Below are positions 27,120 through 34,946 of a DNA stretch of 64,000 bases, one piece after another; the first letter of the stretch is position 1, and each line of letters opens with the position of its first letter. Below the pieces are notes generated by a model that saw only the letters and a list, made by a program, of their open reading frames with translations, was not told the origin of the DNA and ran no database searches. The position numbers and the translations under genes are program-made. Origin of the DNA: an uncultured Saprospiraceae bacterium (lineage in GTDB: Bacteria; Bacteroidota; Bacteroidia; Chitinophagales; Saprospiraceae); contig CAKZQC010000025.1 in assembly GCA_937139495.1 (NCBI GenBank), forward strand, positions 1-64,000. The letters are read 5' to 3'.

Positions 27120-28076
27120 ATGCCTGAAACGATTCCTCAACTCAATATGCTTATTCCACTCTACAACGAAGAAGATGTATTTGAGGAACTGATGCGACGA
27201 CTGACGGCAGTGATGGACGCTTCCAAATTGTCGATTTCGGTCATTATGGTCGATGATGGTAGTAGAGACCAAACCTCCATTTTGATGAAGCGACAATCGT
27301 TGGCAGATGCTAGATTTACATCGGTATTTTTGTCCCGAAACTTTGGGCATCAATTGGCATTAACGGCAGGGTTGAGCTACGTCAATGCGAGCGAAGCGGT
27401 GTTGATATTAGATGGCGACCTGCAAGACCCGCCTGAGTTGGTCGAAGAGTTTTACGAACAGTATAAGTTAGGTTACGACGTGGTCTATGCGGTACGCAAG
27501 ACCCGCAAAGAAAATGCTCTCAAGAAGCTTACCTACAAGACTTTTTATTGGCTACTCAAAAAAATATCATACTTAGATATTCCGCTAGATTCGGGCGACT
27601 TCTCGATGGTCAGCAGGCGAGTAGTGGACGAAATGAACCAGATGGGCGAACAAAGCCGCTTTTTGAGAGGTATGCGAAGCTGGATAGGATACCAACAAAT
27701 CGGTGTGCCATACGACCGAGACGAACGCCAAGCAGGAGCCCCCAAATATACCATTGGCAAACTAATAGAATTGGCATTCAATGGCATTTTTAATTTTAGC
27801 TTTTTTCCTGTCAAGTTGATTACCAATGTTGGTTTGTTGACGATTGTTGGCAGCCTTATTTATTTGATAATGACATTGGTCAAAAAGTATGCTTTTGGGC
27901 AAGTTCCAGAAGGATTTACGGCTATTATTACGGTTATTATTTTGTTTGGAGGAGTGCAGTTAGTTTCTATCGGGATACTAGGCGAGTATATTATTCGTAT
28001 CTTTTTTCAGGTCAAAAATAGACCTCTTTTTATTGTCAAAAATATCATACATCAGCAACAAATAACCGATGGATAA
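27120..28076 (+). CDS. family 2 glycosyltransferase, polyprenyl-phosphate type
   Basis: A 318-residue inner-membrane enzyme of the DPM1/GtrB/ArnC type, which transfers a sugar from a nucleotide donor to a polyprenyl phosphate. The GT-A domain covers 1-225: PLYNEEDVFEEL, the VDDGSRDQT nucleotide motif, LDGDLQDPPEL with the metal-binding DxD, and a GDFSMVSRR / LRGMRSWIGY acceptor region. Two C-terminal membrane helices (about 232-255 and 265-290) anchor it. It overlaps the next gene by 8 nt, so a methyltransferase is translationally coupled to it. The pair probably modifies a lipid-linked sugar. Confidence 0.92.
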   Translation: MPETIPQLNMLIPLYNEEDVFEELMRRLTAVMDASKLSISVIMVDDGSRDQTSILMKRQSLADARFTSVFLSRNFGHQLALTAGLSYVNASEAVLILDGDLQDPPELVEEFYEQYKLGYDVVYAVRKTRKENALKKLTYKTFYWLLKKISYLDIPLDSGDFSMVSRRVVDEMNQMGEQSRFLRGMRSWIGYQQIGVPYDRDERQAGAPKYTIGKLIELAFNGIFNFSFFPVKLITNVGLLTIVGSLIYLIMTLVKKYAFGQVPEGFTAIITVIILFGGVQLVSIGILGEYIIRIFFQVKNRPLFIVKNIIHQQQITDG

Positions 28077-28830
28077 AAATTACTACAAATCATATTATTC
28101 TCTCGAAAGAGAGCATTGGTGGTTTCGAGCCCGACTCGAAATATTGGAAAACTTATTTCGGACAGACATTCTACCTAAGGCGACTTCAAGCAGCAAGCTA
28201 GCGATACTCAATGCAGGAGTGGCAACAGGAGCAACAACAACTATGTTGGAGCAATATGGAGCGGTTACCTCCTTAGAATATGACAAAGATTGTTGTCAGT
28301 TTTTGGAAGAAACGCTACAAATGGAAGTCGTAAATGGTTCTTTGACCGAATTGCCGTTTGCTGACAATAGTTTTGATTTGGTTTGTGCATTCGATGTCAT
28401 CGAACATATCAAAGAACATGATTTGGCAGTAGCCGAAATGAAACGTGTATTGCGACCGAATGGACGAATATTTTTGACCGTTCCTGCTTTTCAATTTTTG
28501 TGGGGAGAGCATGATGAAATCAATCACCACGAACGACGCTATACCCAACAAATGTTGGTCGATGTAGTCGCCGAATCAGGTATCAAAATCGAACGCAAAA
28601 GTTATTTTAATTTTTTCTTGTTCTTTCCCATATTTTTGGTGCGTATGCTGCTCAAGCTGCGTCCTGCCAAAAAAGATGGGGAACACAAATCTGATTTTGA
28701 GACATTCAAATCAGGGGGAATTATCAACAAAATGCTGTACAAGCTTTTTGGTTTGGAGAAGGGAGTTCTCAAACACAATATCAATTTTCCTGTTGGGGTT
28801 TCTTTGTTTGTGATAGGCGTGAAGGAGTAA
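28069..28830 (+). CDS. class I SAM-dependent methyltransferase
   Basis: A 253-residue methyltransferase. Motif I appears as ILNAGVATGATTTML (Gly-rich, slightly degenerate), the acidic residue after strand 2 as SLEYD, and the core LPFADNSFDLVCAFDVIEHI is the typical motif of the UbiE/methyltransferase-11 group. The N-terminus YSLEREHWWFRARLEIL is typical of methyltransferases found beside glycosyltransferases in polysaccharide loci. It overlaps the glycosyltransferase by 8 nt and shares its operon. The substrate is unknown; a lipid-linked glycan is likely from context. Confidence 0.88.
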   Translation: MDKNYYKSYYSLEREHWWFRARLEILENLFRTDILPKATSSSKLAILNAGVATGATTTMLEQYGAVTSLEYDKDCCQFLEETLQMEVVNGSLTELPFADNSFDLVCAFDVIEHIKEHDLAVAEMKRVLRPNGRIFLTVPAFQFLWGEHDEINHHERRYTQQMLVDVVAESGIKIERKSYFNFFLFFPIFLVRMLLKLRPAKKDGEHKSDFETFKSGGIINKMLYKLFGLEKGVLKHNINFPVGVSLFVIGVKE

Positions 28831-28860
28831 AAATAGGAGTATAATATTACCTTTTTTAAT

Positions 28861-28901
28861 AAAACAAGCCATTTCAGAATTGTCTGAAATGGCTTGTTTT
28901 T
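28861..28901. terminator. bidirectional terminator between methyltransferase and tetR
   Basis: A perfect 18-bp stem (28861-28878 with 28883-28900) and an ATTG loop, with flanking T-rich sequence on both strands, located between convergent genes. Confidence 0.9.
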
Positions 28902-28919
28902 GTTGGCGGAAAGCCTACA

Positions 28920-29540
28920 CTAAGTCTGTACCACTTCATGATATTGTTTCTTGCCAATATCGGTTAAGTACGGAAAAATTGCTTGATTGATAATGGTTGA
29001 ATATTCTTGTAGCATTTCTTTGGTCAAGCTTTCTTTGGTGACGGTGGCAGAGGAAATCCAAAAATCACCCAATATCTGAAAACGCTTGTAGAGGTAGAGA
29101 TATTCGTTTGGCAATATCTCTTGTTGTAGTACGCCATCAGCTACCAAAAGCTGAAATAACGCCACAAATTGTTCTTCCCTTCTTAGAGTTAGTTGGCTGT
29201 AATGGGCTTTGATGGGGGCGTTTTCTCGCATAATTTGTACAAAATCGAGCATGAAAAAACGATATTCAAAAAAGCTTTCCATAATGATGGTAGATATTCC
29301 AAATAGGGTTTTTAATTCTATTTTTGGAGTCGGATTTTCTGCCATTTTTTCTTCTATTCTACTCACCAATCTAAAATACAAAGCTTCTATAATAGCCTCT
29401 CTCTTTTTGTAGTGATAGGTCAAGTTCCCTTGACTAATTCCCATTGTATTGGCAATCGTCCTTAGCGTTACTTTCGATAAACCTTCGGTATTGAATAGTG
29501 CTAAAGCGGTATTCAAAATAAGTTCTTTTGTGTTTTTCAT
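28920..29540 (-). CDS. TetR/AcrR-family transcriptional repressor
   Basis: A 206-residue repressor. The N-terminal DNA-binding domain is clear: ELILNTALALFNTEGLSKVT, then the helix-turn-helix LRTIANTMGISQGNLTYHYK and KKREAIIEALY (about 5-55). The remaining ~150 residues form the helical ligand-binding and dimer domain. It is divergent from a membrane protein/FAD monooxygenase operon, and two near-identical 18-bp operators lie between them, so it very likely represses that operon and itself. A -7 element sits so close to the ATG that its mRNA could be nearly leaderless. Confidence 0.93.
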   Translation of the reverse strand: MKNTKELILNTALALFNTEGLSKVTLRTIANTMGISQGNLTYHYKKREAIIEALYFRLVSRIEEKMAENPTPKIELKTLFGISTIIMESFFEYRFFMLDFVQIMRENAPIKAHYSQLTLRREEQFVALFQLLVADGVLQQEILPNEYLYLYKRFQILGDFWISSATVTKESLTKEMLQEYSTIINQAIFPYLTDIGKKQYHEVVQT

Positions 29541-29544
29541 ACTT

Positions 29545-29552
29545 CAAAGATA
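29545..29552 (-). promoter_or_regulatory. -7 element of tetR
   Basis: The minus strand reads TATCTTTG, an exact TAnnTTTG match, ending 5 nt before the ATG. Transcription starting a few bases downstream would give a leaderless or near-leaderless message. Confidence 0.5.
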
Positions 29553-29558
29553 ATTAAA

Positions 29559-29576
29559 TTAGTACAATTGACCTAA
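29559..29576. promoter_or_regulatory. TetR-type operator, copy 1
   Basis: TTAGTACAATTGACCTAA is an imperfect palindrome (TTAG..CAATTG..CTAA). It covers the TTG (29568-29570) that can serve as the -33 element of the plus-strand promoter. Confidence 0.7.
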
Positions 29577-29601
29577 TTAACTTTATTTTTTAGTACATTT
29601 G
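29568..29601 (+). promoter_or_regulatory. promoter of the membrane protein/monooxygenase operon
   Basis: TTG (29568-29570), 23 nt, TACATTTG (29594-29601). The -7 element is an exact consensus match lying inside operator copy 2; the spacing is at the upper end of the range reported for Flavobacterium-type promoters. Confidence 0.55.
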
Positions 29602-29607
29602 ACCTAA
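29590..29607. promoter_or_regulatory. TetR-type operator, copy 2
   Basis: TTAGTACATTTGACCTAA differs from copy 1 at one base and overlaps the -7 element of the plus-strand promoter. The two copies are 31 bp apart, three helical turns. Confidence 0.7.
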
Positions 29608-29629
29608 TTATTAATCAAAACGATAAGGA

Positions 29630-30049
29630 ATGGAAATGAGATTGAGGAGCTATAGGGTGGCTAGTTGGTCGCTTGTATTAGGTGGGATTGGTCACACGGT
29701 AGCTGACTTGACCACTCCACAAACAGCAGCACAAAGTAAACTGATACTAGAAATGAAAGCCTTTGTAGTGCAAATATTAGGTGGAACAGCCAATGTTTTT
29801 TCTTTTTATCAAGGCTTCAGCCTAATGATGGGTTTATTGTTGTTTGGGTATGGAACGCTGAATTTGTTGCTTCTCAAAAATAACGGACAAGCACCTTTGC
29901 CTACCAATATTTTGCTATTGAATTGCTTGATTACTTTGATTAGCGTGGTTTTGTCTATTCAATACTTTTTTATTGTTCCGATTGTTTTGACTGGCATAGC
30001 CTTGTTGGGTTATTCTGTTTCGATACTAACGCAAAAAAATATAACATGA
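29630..30049 (+). CDS. small four-TM membrane protein
   Basis: A 139-residue integral membrane protein with four predicted helices (about 12-30, 50-75, 90-112 and 114-133) and a short polar loop carrying DLTTPQTAAQ. No known motif. It is the first gene behind the TetR-controlled promoter and overlaps the monooxygenase by 4 nt (ATGA), so the two are coupled. It may help export or deliver the compound the monooxygenase acts on; this is inference from the operon. Confidence 0.78.
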   Translation: MEMRLRSYRVASWSLVLGGIGHTVADLTTPQTAAQSKLILEMKAFVVQILGGTANVFSFYQGFSLMMGLLLFGYGTLNLLLLKNNGQAPLPTNILLLNCLITLISVVLSIQYFFIVPIVLTGIALLGYSVSILTQKNIT

Positions 30050-31197
30050 AAATCATAATAATAGGAGCTGGGATAGGAGGTCTGACAACGGCGATTGCTC
30101 TAAAGCAGCGAGGGTTTGAAGTAGAAATATTTGAAGCGGCTCCTGCATTCAAAAAAGCAGGCTCTGGGATAAATTTGGCATTGAATGCCATGCAGGTATA
30201 TAAAAAGCTAGGACTTTATGATCAAATATTGGAAGCTGGAAGCTATACTAATGCTATGATTATTACAGACGAAAAACTACAGCCATTATCCGTCATTGAT
30301 ATGAAGCCTTTTGAAGGAAAATTTGGGGTGAAATCGGTTGCTATTCATCGAGCTACATTACATCAAATATTACTTGATCAACTTGCTGATGTTCCGTTGC
30401 ACTTGAACAAAAAAGTAAAAGATGTGAAGCAATCGGAAGCTGGGATAGAAGTGGCTTTTGGAGATGGTACAATGCAGCAGGCAAGTGTCTTGATAGCTGC
30501 TGACGGGATTCATTCTGCTGTCCGAAAATCAATCTTTGATAATACGACGATACGAGCTGCCAAACAAATTTGTTGGAGAGGTATTACCAAAATAGAACTG
30601 CCGCCAAACTACCAAACAGAATTGCACGAACCTTGGGGTAAAGGCAAGCGATTTGGTTTTGTTGCTATTGCCGAAAACGAATATTATTGGTATGCTTTAG
30701 CCAACTACAAAGAGGATTACCGAAAAGAATTTGAGCAGGTAGATTTAGCAAAATTTTATTCCGATTTCAATCCGCTCGTTAGTCAAATAATCAAATCAAC
30801 GCCCCCCCAAAATATATTAACCAATGAGCTATTAGATTTGAAACCTATTCAGAGGTGGTACCAAAAAAACATCTGTTTGCTGGGTGATTCTGCTCATGCT
30901 ACGACACCTAATTTGGGGCAGGGGGCTTGCCAAGCAATCGAAAGTGCGTTAGTGTTAGCGGATTGTTTAGCCAAACACAAGGAGGCAGAAAAGGCTTTTG
31001 GTGAATTTCAATCCATCAGAATGAAAAAAGCGATAGAGGTTGTTCAGACAAGTTGGAGAGTGGGCAAAATTGCTCATCTTGAAAACGGTTTGCTTATCAA
31101 AATAAGGAACTTTGTATTGAAAAATACACCTGCAAAAATAGCTAACAAACAATCGGAACGGATTTTTGAGATAGATAAAGTGGTTGTTCCACAATAG
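30046..31197 (+). CDS. FAD-dependent monooxygenase
   Basis: A 383-residue group A flavoprotein hydroxylase of the salicylate/PHBH type. The dinucleotide fold IIIGAGIGGLTTAIALKQRG begins at residue 4, an Arg/Glu-type segment (IFEAAPAFKKAGSGI) follows, and the second FAD motif appears as CLLGDSAHATTPNLGQGACQ (about 282-301). The central ADGIHSAVRKSIF matches the DG motif for FAD and NAD(P)H. Related enzymes include TetX-type antibiotic-inactivating and aromatic-degrading hydroxylases; the TetR control suggests a xenobiotic or antibiotic substrate, but no specific one can be named. Confidence 0.92.
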   Translation: MKIIIIGAGIGGLTTAIALKQRGFEVEIFEAAPAFKKAGSGINLALNAMQVYKKLGLYDQILEAGSYTNAMIITDEKLQPLSVIDMKPFEGKFGVKSVAIHRATLHQILLDQLADVPLHLNKKVKDVKQSEAGIEVAFGDGTMQQASVLIAADGIHSAVRKSIFDNTTIRAAKQICWRGITKIELPPNYQTELHEPWGKGKRFGFVAIAENEYYWYALANYKEDYRKEFEQVDLAKFYSDFNPLVSQIIKSTPPQNILTNELLDLKPIQRWYQKNICLLGDSAHATTPNLGQGACQAIESALVLADCLAKHKEAEKAFGEFQSIRMKKAIEVVQTSWRVGKIAHLENGLLIKIRNFVLKNTPAKIANKQSERIFEIDKVVVPQ

Positions 31198-31221
31198 ACT
31201 ACTTACATAACTTTTACTATA

Positions 31222-31257
31222 AAGCCATCTTGGATTCGTCCAAGATGGCTTATTTTT
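31222..31257. terminator. terminator with UUCG tetraloop
   Basis: A perfect 13-bp stem (31222-31234 with 31239-31251) closed by TTCG, followed by ATTTTT. It separates the convergent monooxygenase and lipoprotein genes. Confidence 0.88.
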
Positions 31258-31274
31258 GTTGAAGGTATATCGTC

Positions 31275-32060
31275 TTATAGGATATTATCACCTGTCACAT
31301 CGCCCATCTTGATGGCTCTAATCGTAAGACCGGGAGGTGTATTGCAGTTGTCTTTGATACCGCCGCTCAATTGTGCAGGATCGGTCACGACAGATAATTT
31401 TAGTTTGCTAGTAGAAACATAGGCAATATCTAGGGTTGGAGCGGTATTAGTTCCTAAAATAATAGCGACCATTTTATCTATATCTAGGCTATTGATAACG
31501 CCATCATCTACCACATCGGCAGCAACATATCTTCTAGGAGCCTGGTCTATATCCAATTGCTCAAAGGTCTGAATACCTAATATGTGACGTTGAGTCATCA
31601 CTATATCAAGTACATTGAGGCTACCGCCGCCACCGACACCCGTACTACCTGGGTAAGTCATACAAATAGGGTGATTGCCAAGATTGACCAAAGCATACTT
31701 GCCTGACGGATCGGCACTATAAGTCGTGATATGTAAGTAGTCAATTTTGACAAAACCTAGACCTGACCAGTAGCTCCCATTCCAGATGGTAACTTTGCCA
31801 TGGTGACAAAAAGCTTTATCTTTATCGTCTATTTTTATAGCTGGTGGGATTGATTTGGGGGCATAAGGTTTTACTGCTTCAACGGGGTGGTTAGCTTTTA
31901 GCTGTTGAAGTAGTTCTTCTGGAGCATCTACAAATGCTTCCCAGTTATCTAGCGTTATTTCGCTAGGATAAGATTTTTGAGCAATTTCTTTGGTACAAGA
32001 TACCGTCAATAAAGCTGCGGTTGCTATGGATAATGTCGTTTTTAGGAAGGTACTTCTCAT
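31275..32060 (-). CDS. lipoprotein with dockerin-like calcium repeats
   Basis: A 261-residue lipoprotein (lipobox LTVSC, Cys22, then TKE). Residues about 148-205 carry two dockerin-like loops: GGSLNVLDIVMTQRHILGI and DDGVINSLDIDKMVAIILG, each pairing a Ca-binding-type loop with a helix. The protein ends in MGDVTGDNIL, which looks like the start of another 'GDvnGD' loop, so it may be shortened at the C-terminus or simply end there. Such modules are often linked to cohesin-like partners; another protein in this window (278-3655) has a cohesin-like domain. Monocistronic. Partner and role unknown. Confidence 0.75.
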   Translation of the reverse strand: MRSTFLKTTLSIATAALLTVSCTKEIAQKSYPSEITLDNWEAFVDAPEELLQQLKANHPVEAVKPYAPKSIPPAIKIDDKDKAFCHHGKVTIWNGSYWSGLGFVKIDYLHITTYSADPSGKYALVNLGNHPICMTYPGSTGVGGGGSLNVLDIVMTQRHILGIQTFEQLDIDQAPRRYVAADVVDDGVINSLDIDKMVAIILGTNTAPTLDIAYVSTSKLKLSVVTDPAQLSGGIKDNCNTPPGLTIRAIKMGDVTGDNIL

Positions 32061-32266
32061 AGTAGTTTAGCGTTAAATTGTGAACAAGTATTTTTACTTG
32101 ATGACACAATATTAAGACTATTGACCAAGGGTTAAAAAAACATTATAGCAGTGTAATCATAGTTTTTATAATGTAATTTTTTTTATTGATAGTGTATTTA
32201 ATTGTAAATTAAATGATTGAAGTGATTTTTCAATTTTTAATAAAAGGTATAATCAGAATTAGATAC

Positions 32267-32302
32267 AAAAAAAAGGTTAGACAGACCAGTCTAACCTTTT
32301 TT
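32267..32302. terminator. terminator of the thioesterase operon
   Basis: A 14-bp stem (32269-32282 with 32289-32302, core GGTTAGAC/GTCTAACC) with A-runs and T-runs on either side. It is placed 33 nt after the minus-strand thioesterase stop. Confidence 0.88.
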
Positions 32303-32334
32303 GTGAATAATTAATAGCATTAACTATTTAAATC

Positions 32335-32766
32335 CTAAATTACGCGCATGAAATTGCTAGTACCTTGAGCAATCAATTTGCCTGCTTCATTCGTCAACAA
32401 GCACGTAACATTGGCAGTCTTTCTGCCGATACGCATAACTTTAGGAGTAGCTGTAATGACATCACCAGGTTTGGCTGCTGCCAAAAAATCAATGTTCATC
32501 GTCATGGAGACATAAGCCGCTCCTTTTTCGCTTTTCAGAAAAATTTGGAAACCCAAAATTTCGTCCATAACCGCAGCTATAGCACCACCGTGCATATTTC
32601 CCATTGGGTTGAGCATGTTTTCACGTACCGTGAACTGCATCACCATATCTCCTTCGTCAGATACGGCTACGACTCTGCCGTTGAGCCAAGCGCCAAAACC
32701 AGCCATGTGTTCGCCCATAGGTTCTCCTAAGCTGTTTTGAAGCTGTTTGATATATTCTAATTCCAT
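32335..32766 (-). CDS. PaaI-type hotdog thioesterase
   Basis: A 143-residue acyl-CoA thioesterase of the PaaI/YdiI group. The catalytic helix region NPMGNMHGGAIAAVMDEILG carries the HGG and the following Asp/Glu that characterise the family, and ANVTCLLTNEAGKLIAQGTS is the usual closing strand pair. It follows bcp by 3 nt, and a terminator follows it, so it is probably the last gene of an operon running from the RNA methyltransferase down. The acyl substrate cannot be predicted. Confidence 0.9.
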   Translation of the reverse strand: MELEYIKQLQNSLGEPMGEHMAGFGAWLNGRVVAVSDEGDMVMQFTVRENMLNPMGNMHGGAIAAVMDEILGFQIFLKSEKGAAYVSMTMNIDFLAAAKPGDVITATPKVMRIGRKTANVTCLLTNEAGKLIAQGTSNFMRVI

Positions 32767-32769
32767 TTT

Positions 32770-33255
32770 TTAGTAGAGTTTTTTACCTAGTTTTTCTAGT
32801 GCTAGCGTAATTTGAGTCGTATGAGCATCTGTTTTTGGACGCTTGAATATCTTTACAATTTCGCCTTTTTCGTCAATTACGAAAGTAGTACGGAGTACGC
32901 CCATTTTGATATTGCCATACATGTTTTTTTCGCCCCACGTGCCATAAGCTTCCATGACAGACTTGTCTGTATCTGCTAGTAATGGAAAAGGCAAATCGTA
33001 TTTTTCGATGAACTTTTGGTGCGAGGCTTCGTCATCAGGACTGACGCCGACTACCGCATAATTACGGTCTAGCCAATATTTATAATTATCTCTCAAGTTG
33101 CAGGCTTCTTTGGTACAACCAGGGGTGTTATCTTTTGGGTAGAAATACAGAATCAAGTTTTTGCCTTTGTAGTCGGCAAGTGATATGGTATTTCCGTTTT
33201 GGTCTTTTGCTGTGAATGCAGGGGCTTTGTCGCCCTCGTTTAGTGTAATTGCCAT
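32770..33255 (-). CDS. bcp: thiol peroxidase, BCP/PrxQ peroxiredoxin
   Basis: A 161-residue peroxiredoxin that reduces hydrogen peroxide and organic peroxides. The peroxidatic Cys lies in NTPGCTKEACNLRD, and the resolving Cys is the second one five residues on, the atypical 2-Cys PrxQ arrangement. The thioredoxin fold begins at GDKAPAFTAKDQNGN. The open frame has 14 extra codons upstream, but Met followed by AITLNEG fits the family start, and an AT-rich leader precedes it. It is 3 nt from the thioesterase, which follows it. Confidence 0.93.
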   Translation of the reverse strand: MAITLNEGDKAPAFTAKDQNGNTISLADYKGKNLILYFYPKDNTPGCTKEACNLRDNYKYWLDRNYAVVGVSPDDEASHQKFIEKYDLPFPLLADTDKSVMEAYGTWGEKNMYGNIKMGVLRTTFVIDEKGEIVKIFKRPKTDAHTTQITLALEKLGKKLY

Positions 33256-33312
33256 AGTTTTTGTTTTTTTTGTTGTTAAAATAAAACTTCGTGTCAATTT
33301 TTATAGAAAATA

Positions 33313-33639
33313 TTAATCAACAGGAGCTAACTCAACTACTAAACCATCAATACCGTCATGAAGTTTAATTTGGCAGCCCAATCTGCTATTGTCTTCTACA
33401 AAAAAGGCTTGATCGAGCATATCTTCTTCGTCTTCGGACATCGCAGCCAAACCGTGATCGCTGCGTACATACATGTGACAACTGGCGCACAATGCCATAC
33501 CTCCACAAGTGCCTTCTACAGGCAATTCATGTGCCTTGCAAAGTTCCATCATGTTCATGTTCATGTCGGTCGGAGCATCTAGCAAATGTTCTTTTCCTGC
33601 ACGGTCTATGACCGTTACTTTTATCATGTTATCTTCCAT
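33313..33639 (-). CDS. adrenodoxin-type 2Fe-2S ferredoxin
   Basis: A 108-residue electron carrier. The cluster ligands form CGGMALCASC (C-x5-C-x2-C) with the fourth Cys in RLGCQIKL, the spacing of the adrenodoxin/Isc group. In other bacteria this type feeds P450s or Fe-S cluster assembly; no isc genes are nearby. An alternative start is Met5 (MIKVTV). It lies between the RNA methyltransferase (12 nt upstream) and bcp (57 nt downstream), all in one direction. Confidence 0.9.
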   Translation of the reverse strand: MEDNMIKVTVIDRAGKEHLLDAPTDMNMNMMELCKAHELPVEGTCGGMALCASCHMYVRSDHGLAAMSEDEEDMLDQAFFVEDNSRLGCQIKLHDGIDGLVVELAPVD

Positions 33640-33651
33640 TAGTCAGCTGCG

Positions 33652-34131
33652 TTATTTTTTTAAATTTTGTAAGGCTTGCTGTAGCACAATACCAAAAGTG
33701 ACGGCTACATTCAAGCAAGGCGTATTGCCCAATGCTGGGATATAAATAGAGTGGTCGAGTAGTGGTAATACCGAATCGGGCAAGCCATCTTTTTCGCTGC
33801 CAAAAATAAGTAAATCATCACGCTCAAATTGAAAATCGGACAAATGTTGTGCTTTTTCATCTACCATAGTAGCGATTTTTCGCCCTTCGTATTGCTCCAA
33901 AAAATTGCTCAAATTATTAAGCTTAATAATCTCCACAAATTCGATGGCTCCAGCTGTCCAGACTCTAGCCATGTGTGCCATATCGGCTCTTGCTTTTTTG
34001 CTGTGCGTAGGCGGCAGCAGCAGATTGTTGGCATCGTAGATATAGACTTTGGTCAACCCAAAAAACTCGGCAGAGCGAATCATGGAAGACAAATTAGGAC
34101 GGTATTCTGGACTGTGGAGTAGAATATTCAC
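33652..34131 (-). CDS. TrmH/SpoU-type RNA 2'-O-methyltransferase
   Basis: A 159-residue SPOUT methyltransferase. The knotted SAM-binding C-terminus shows DLLIFGSEKDGLPDSVL, followed by IYIPALGNTPCLNVAVTFGI, the motif 2 and 3 pair. The N-terminal NLSSMIRSAEFFG (usually N.G.i.R.a..fG) is motif 1. The length and lack of an extra RNA-binding domain fit the TrmL-like or small SpoU group. It probably methylates a tRNA or rRNA ribose. First gene of the minus-strand run methyltransferase, ferredoxin, bcp, thioesterase. Confidence 0.88.
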   Translation of the reverse strand: MNILLHSPEYRPNLSSMIRSAEFFGLTKVYIYDANNLLLPPTHSKKARADMAHMARVWTAGAIEFVEIIKLNNLSNFLEQYEGRKIATMVDEKAQHLSDFQFERDDLLIFGSEKDGLPDSVLPLLDHSIYIPALGNTPCLNVAVTFGIVLQQALQNLKK

Positions 34132-34160
34132 GGAAGTAAAAATTAAGTGTCGTTACAAAC

Positions 34161-34200
34161 AAAAAAGAGTTTTAAAGAGTGTTTGGCTCTTTAAAACTCT
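34161..34200 (-). terminator. terminator of dps
   Basis: A perfect 14-bp stem (34166-34179 with 34187-34200) with a 7-nt loop; six A on the left give a T-run for minus-strand transcripts. Confidence 0.85.
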
Positions 34201-34201
34201 A

Positions 34202-34237
34202 AGAGCGTGTCTAAAACTATAATCTTAGACATGCTCT
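34202..34237. repeat. interspersed palindromic repeat, complete copy A
   Basis: AGAGCGTGTCTAA (34202-34214) pairs with TTAGACATGCTCT (34225-34237), 13 bp with one G-T pair and a 10-nt loop. Related copies are at 47385-47427 and, partially, at 62302-62319 and 16745-16760. Confidence 0.7.
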
Positions 34238-34269
34238 AATGTAAGGCATAAATTCAGCACTAAGAAATA

Positions 34270-34743
34270 TTACTTCAAGTAAGCCGAATACATCCAAATC
34301 AATTTTTCTTGCTCTCTAATATAATCGCTCATTTGAGCGTTGGTACCTTCATCGCCAGCCTCTGCCGAAATCTCTAATATCTCTCTTTCGATAGGCAACA
34401 AAATGGCATAACCTTTTAGGATTGCTTTGAGTGCCTCTTTTCCGTCCGATACATTTTTGACAGACTTAATCGTCGCCAATTTCATGTAGTCCTCGTAGGT
34501 GTGGTTAGGCGTTTCGCCTAATGTGAGAATACGCTCTGCGATTTCGTCTATTTTCAAAAACGAGTCGTTGTAGAGTTCTTCAAACTTGATGTGCAGCTCA
34601 AAGAAAGCCGCTCCTTTGATATTCCAATGAAAACCACGCACATTCATATAGAAAAGTTGGTAGTTTGCCAATAGCAAATCCAATTTTTTAGCGAGTTTTT
34701 TTGTTTTTTTTGAGTCTAACCCAATATGATTCAATGTTGACAT
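34270..34743 (-). CDS. dps: Dps-family DNA-binding ferritin-like protein
   Basis: A 157-residue Dps protein: it assembles as a dodecamer, stores iron by oxidising Fe2+ with peroxide, and protects DNA in stress. The ferroxidase segment MNVRGFHWNIKGAAFFELH, followed by FEELYNDSFLKIDEIAERI, is diagnostic. The open frame extends 17 codons upstream, but MSTLNHIG is the natural start. The N-terminus contains several Lys residues (DSKKTKKLAKKL) that could contact DNA. Monocistronic with a strong terminator and a nearby repeat element. Confidence 0.95.
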   Translation of the reverse strand: MSTLNHIGLDSKKTKKLAKKLDLLLANYQLFYMNVRGFHWNIKGAAFFELHIKFEELYNDSFLKIDEIAERILTLGETPNHTYEDYMKLATIKSVKNVSDGKEALKAILKGYAILLPIEREILEISAEAGDEGTNAQMSDYIREQEKLIWMYSAYLK

Positions 34744-34946
34744 GTTGTGTTTTTTTGATGATGAAGTTGTTCTAAGAATCCATTTAATCGACAAATAAAA
34801 TTCTTAAACAACTTTGTTGTTAATAGTTAGTTAGAATGCAAGGCACTCTAGCCATTGTGCACTATTTTAACACTTGTAGGACTATTTTGTTGACTATTAT
34901 TGCAAATAAATAGGAGGTTTAGCAAAAATCTAAACACATTTTACTG

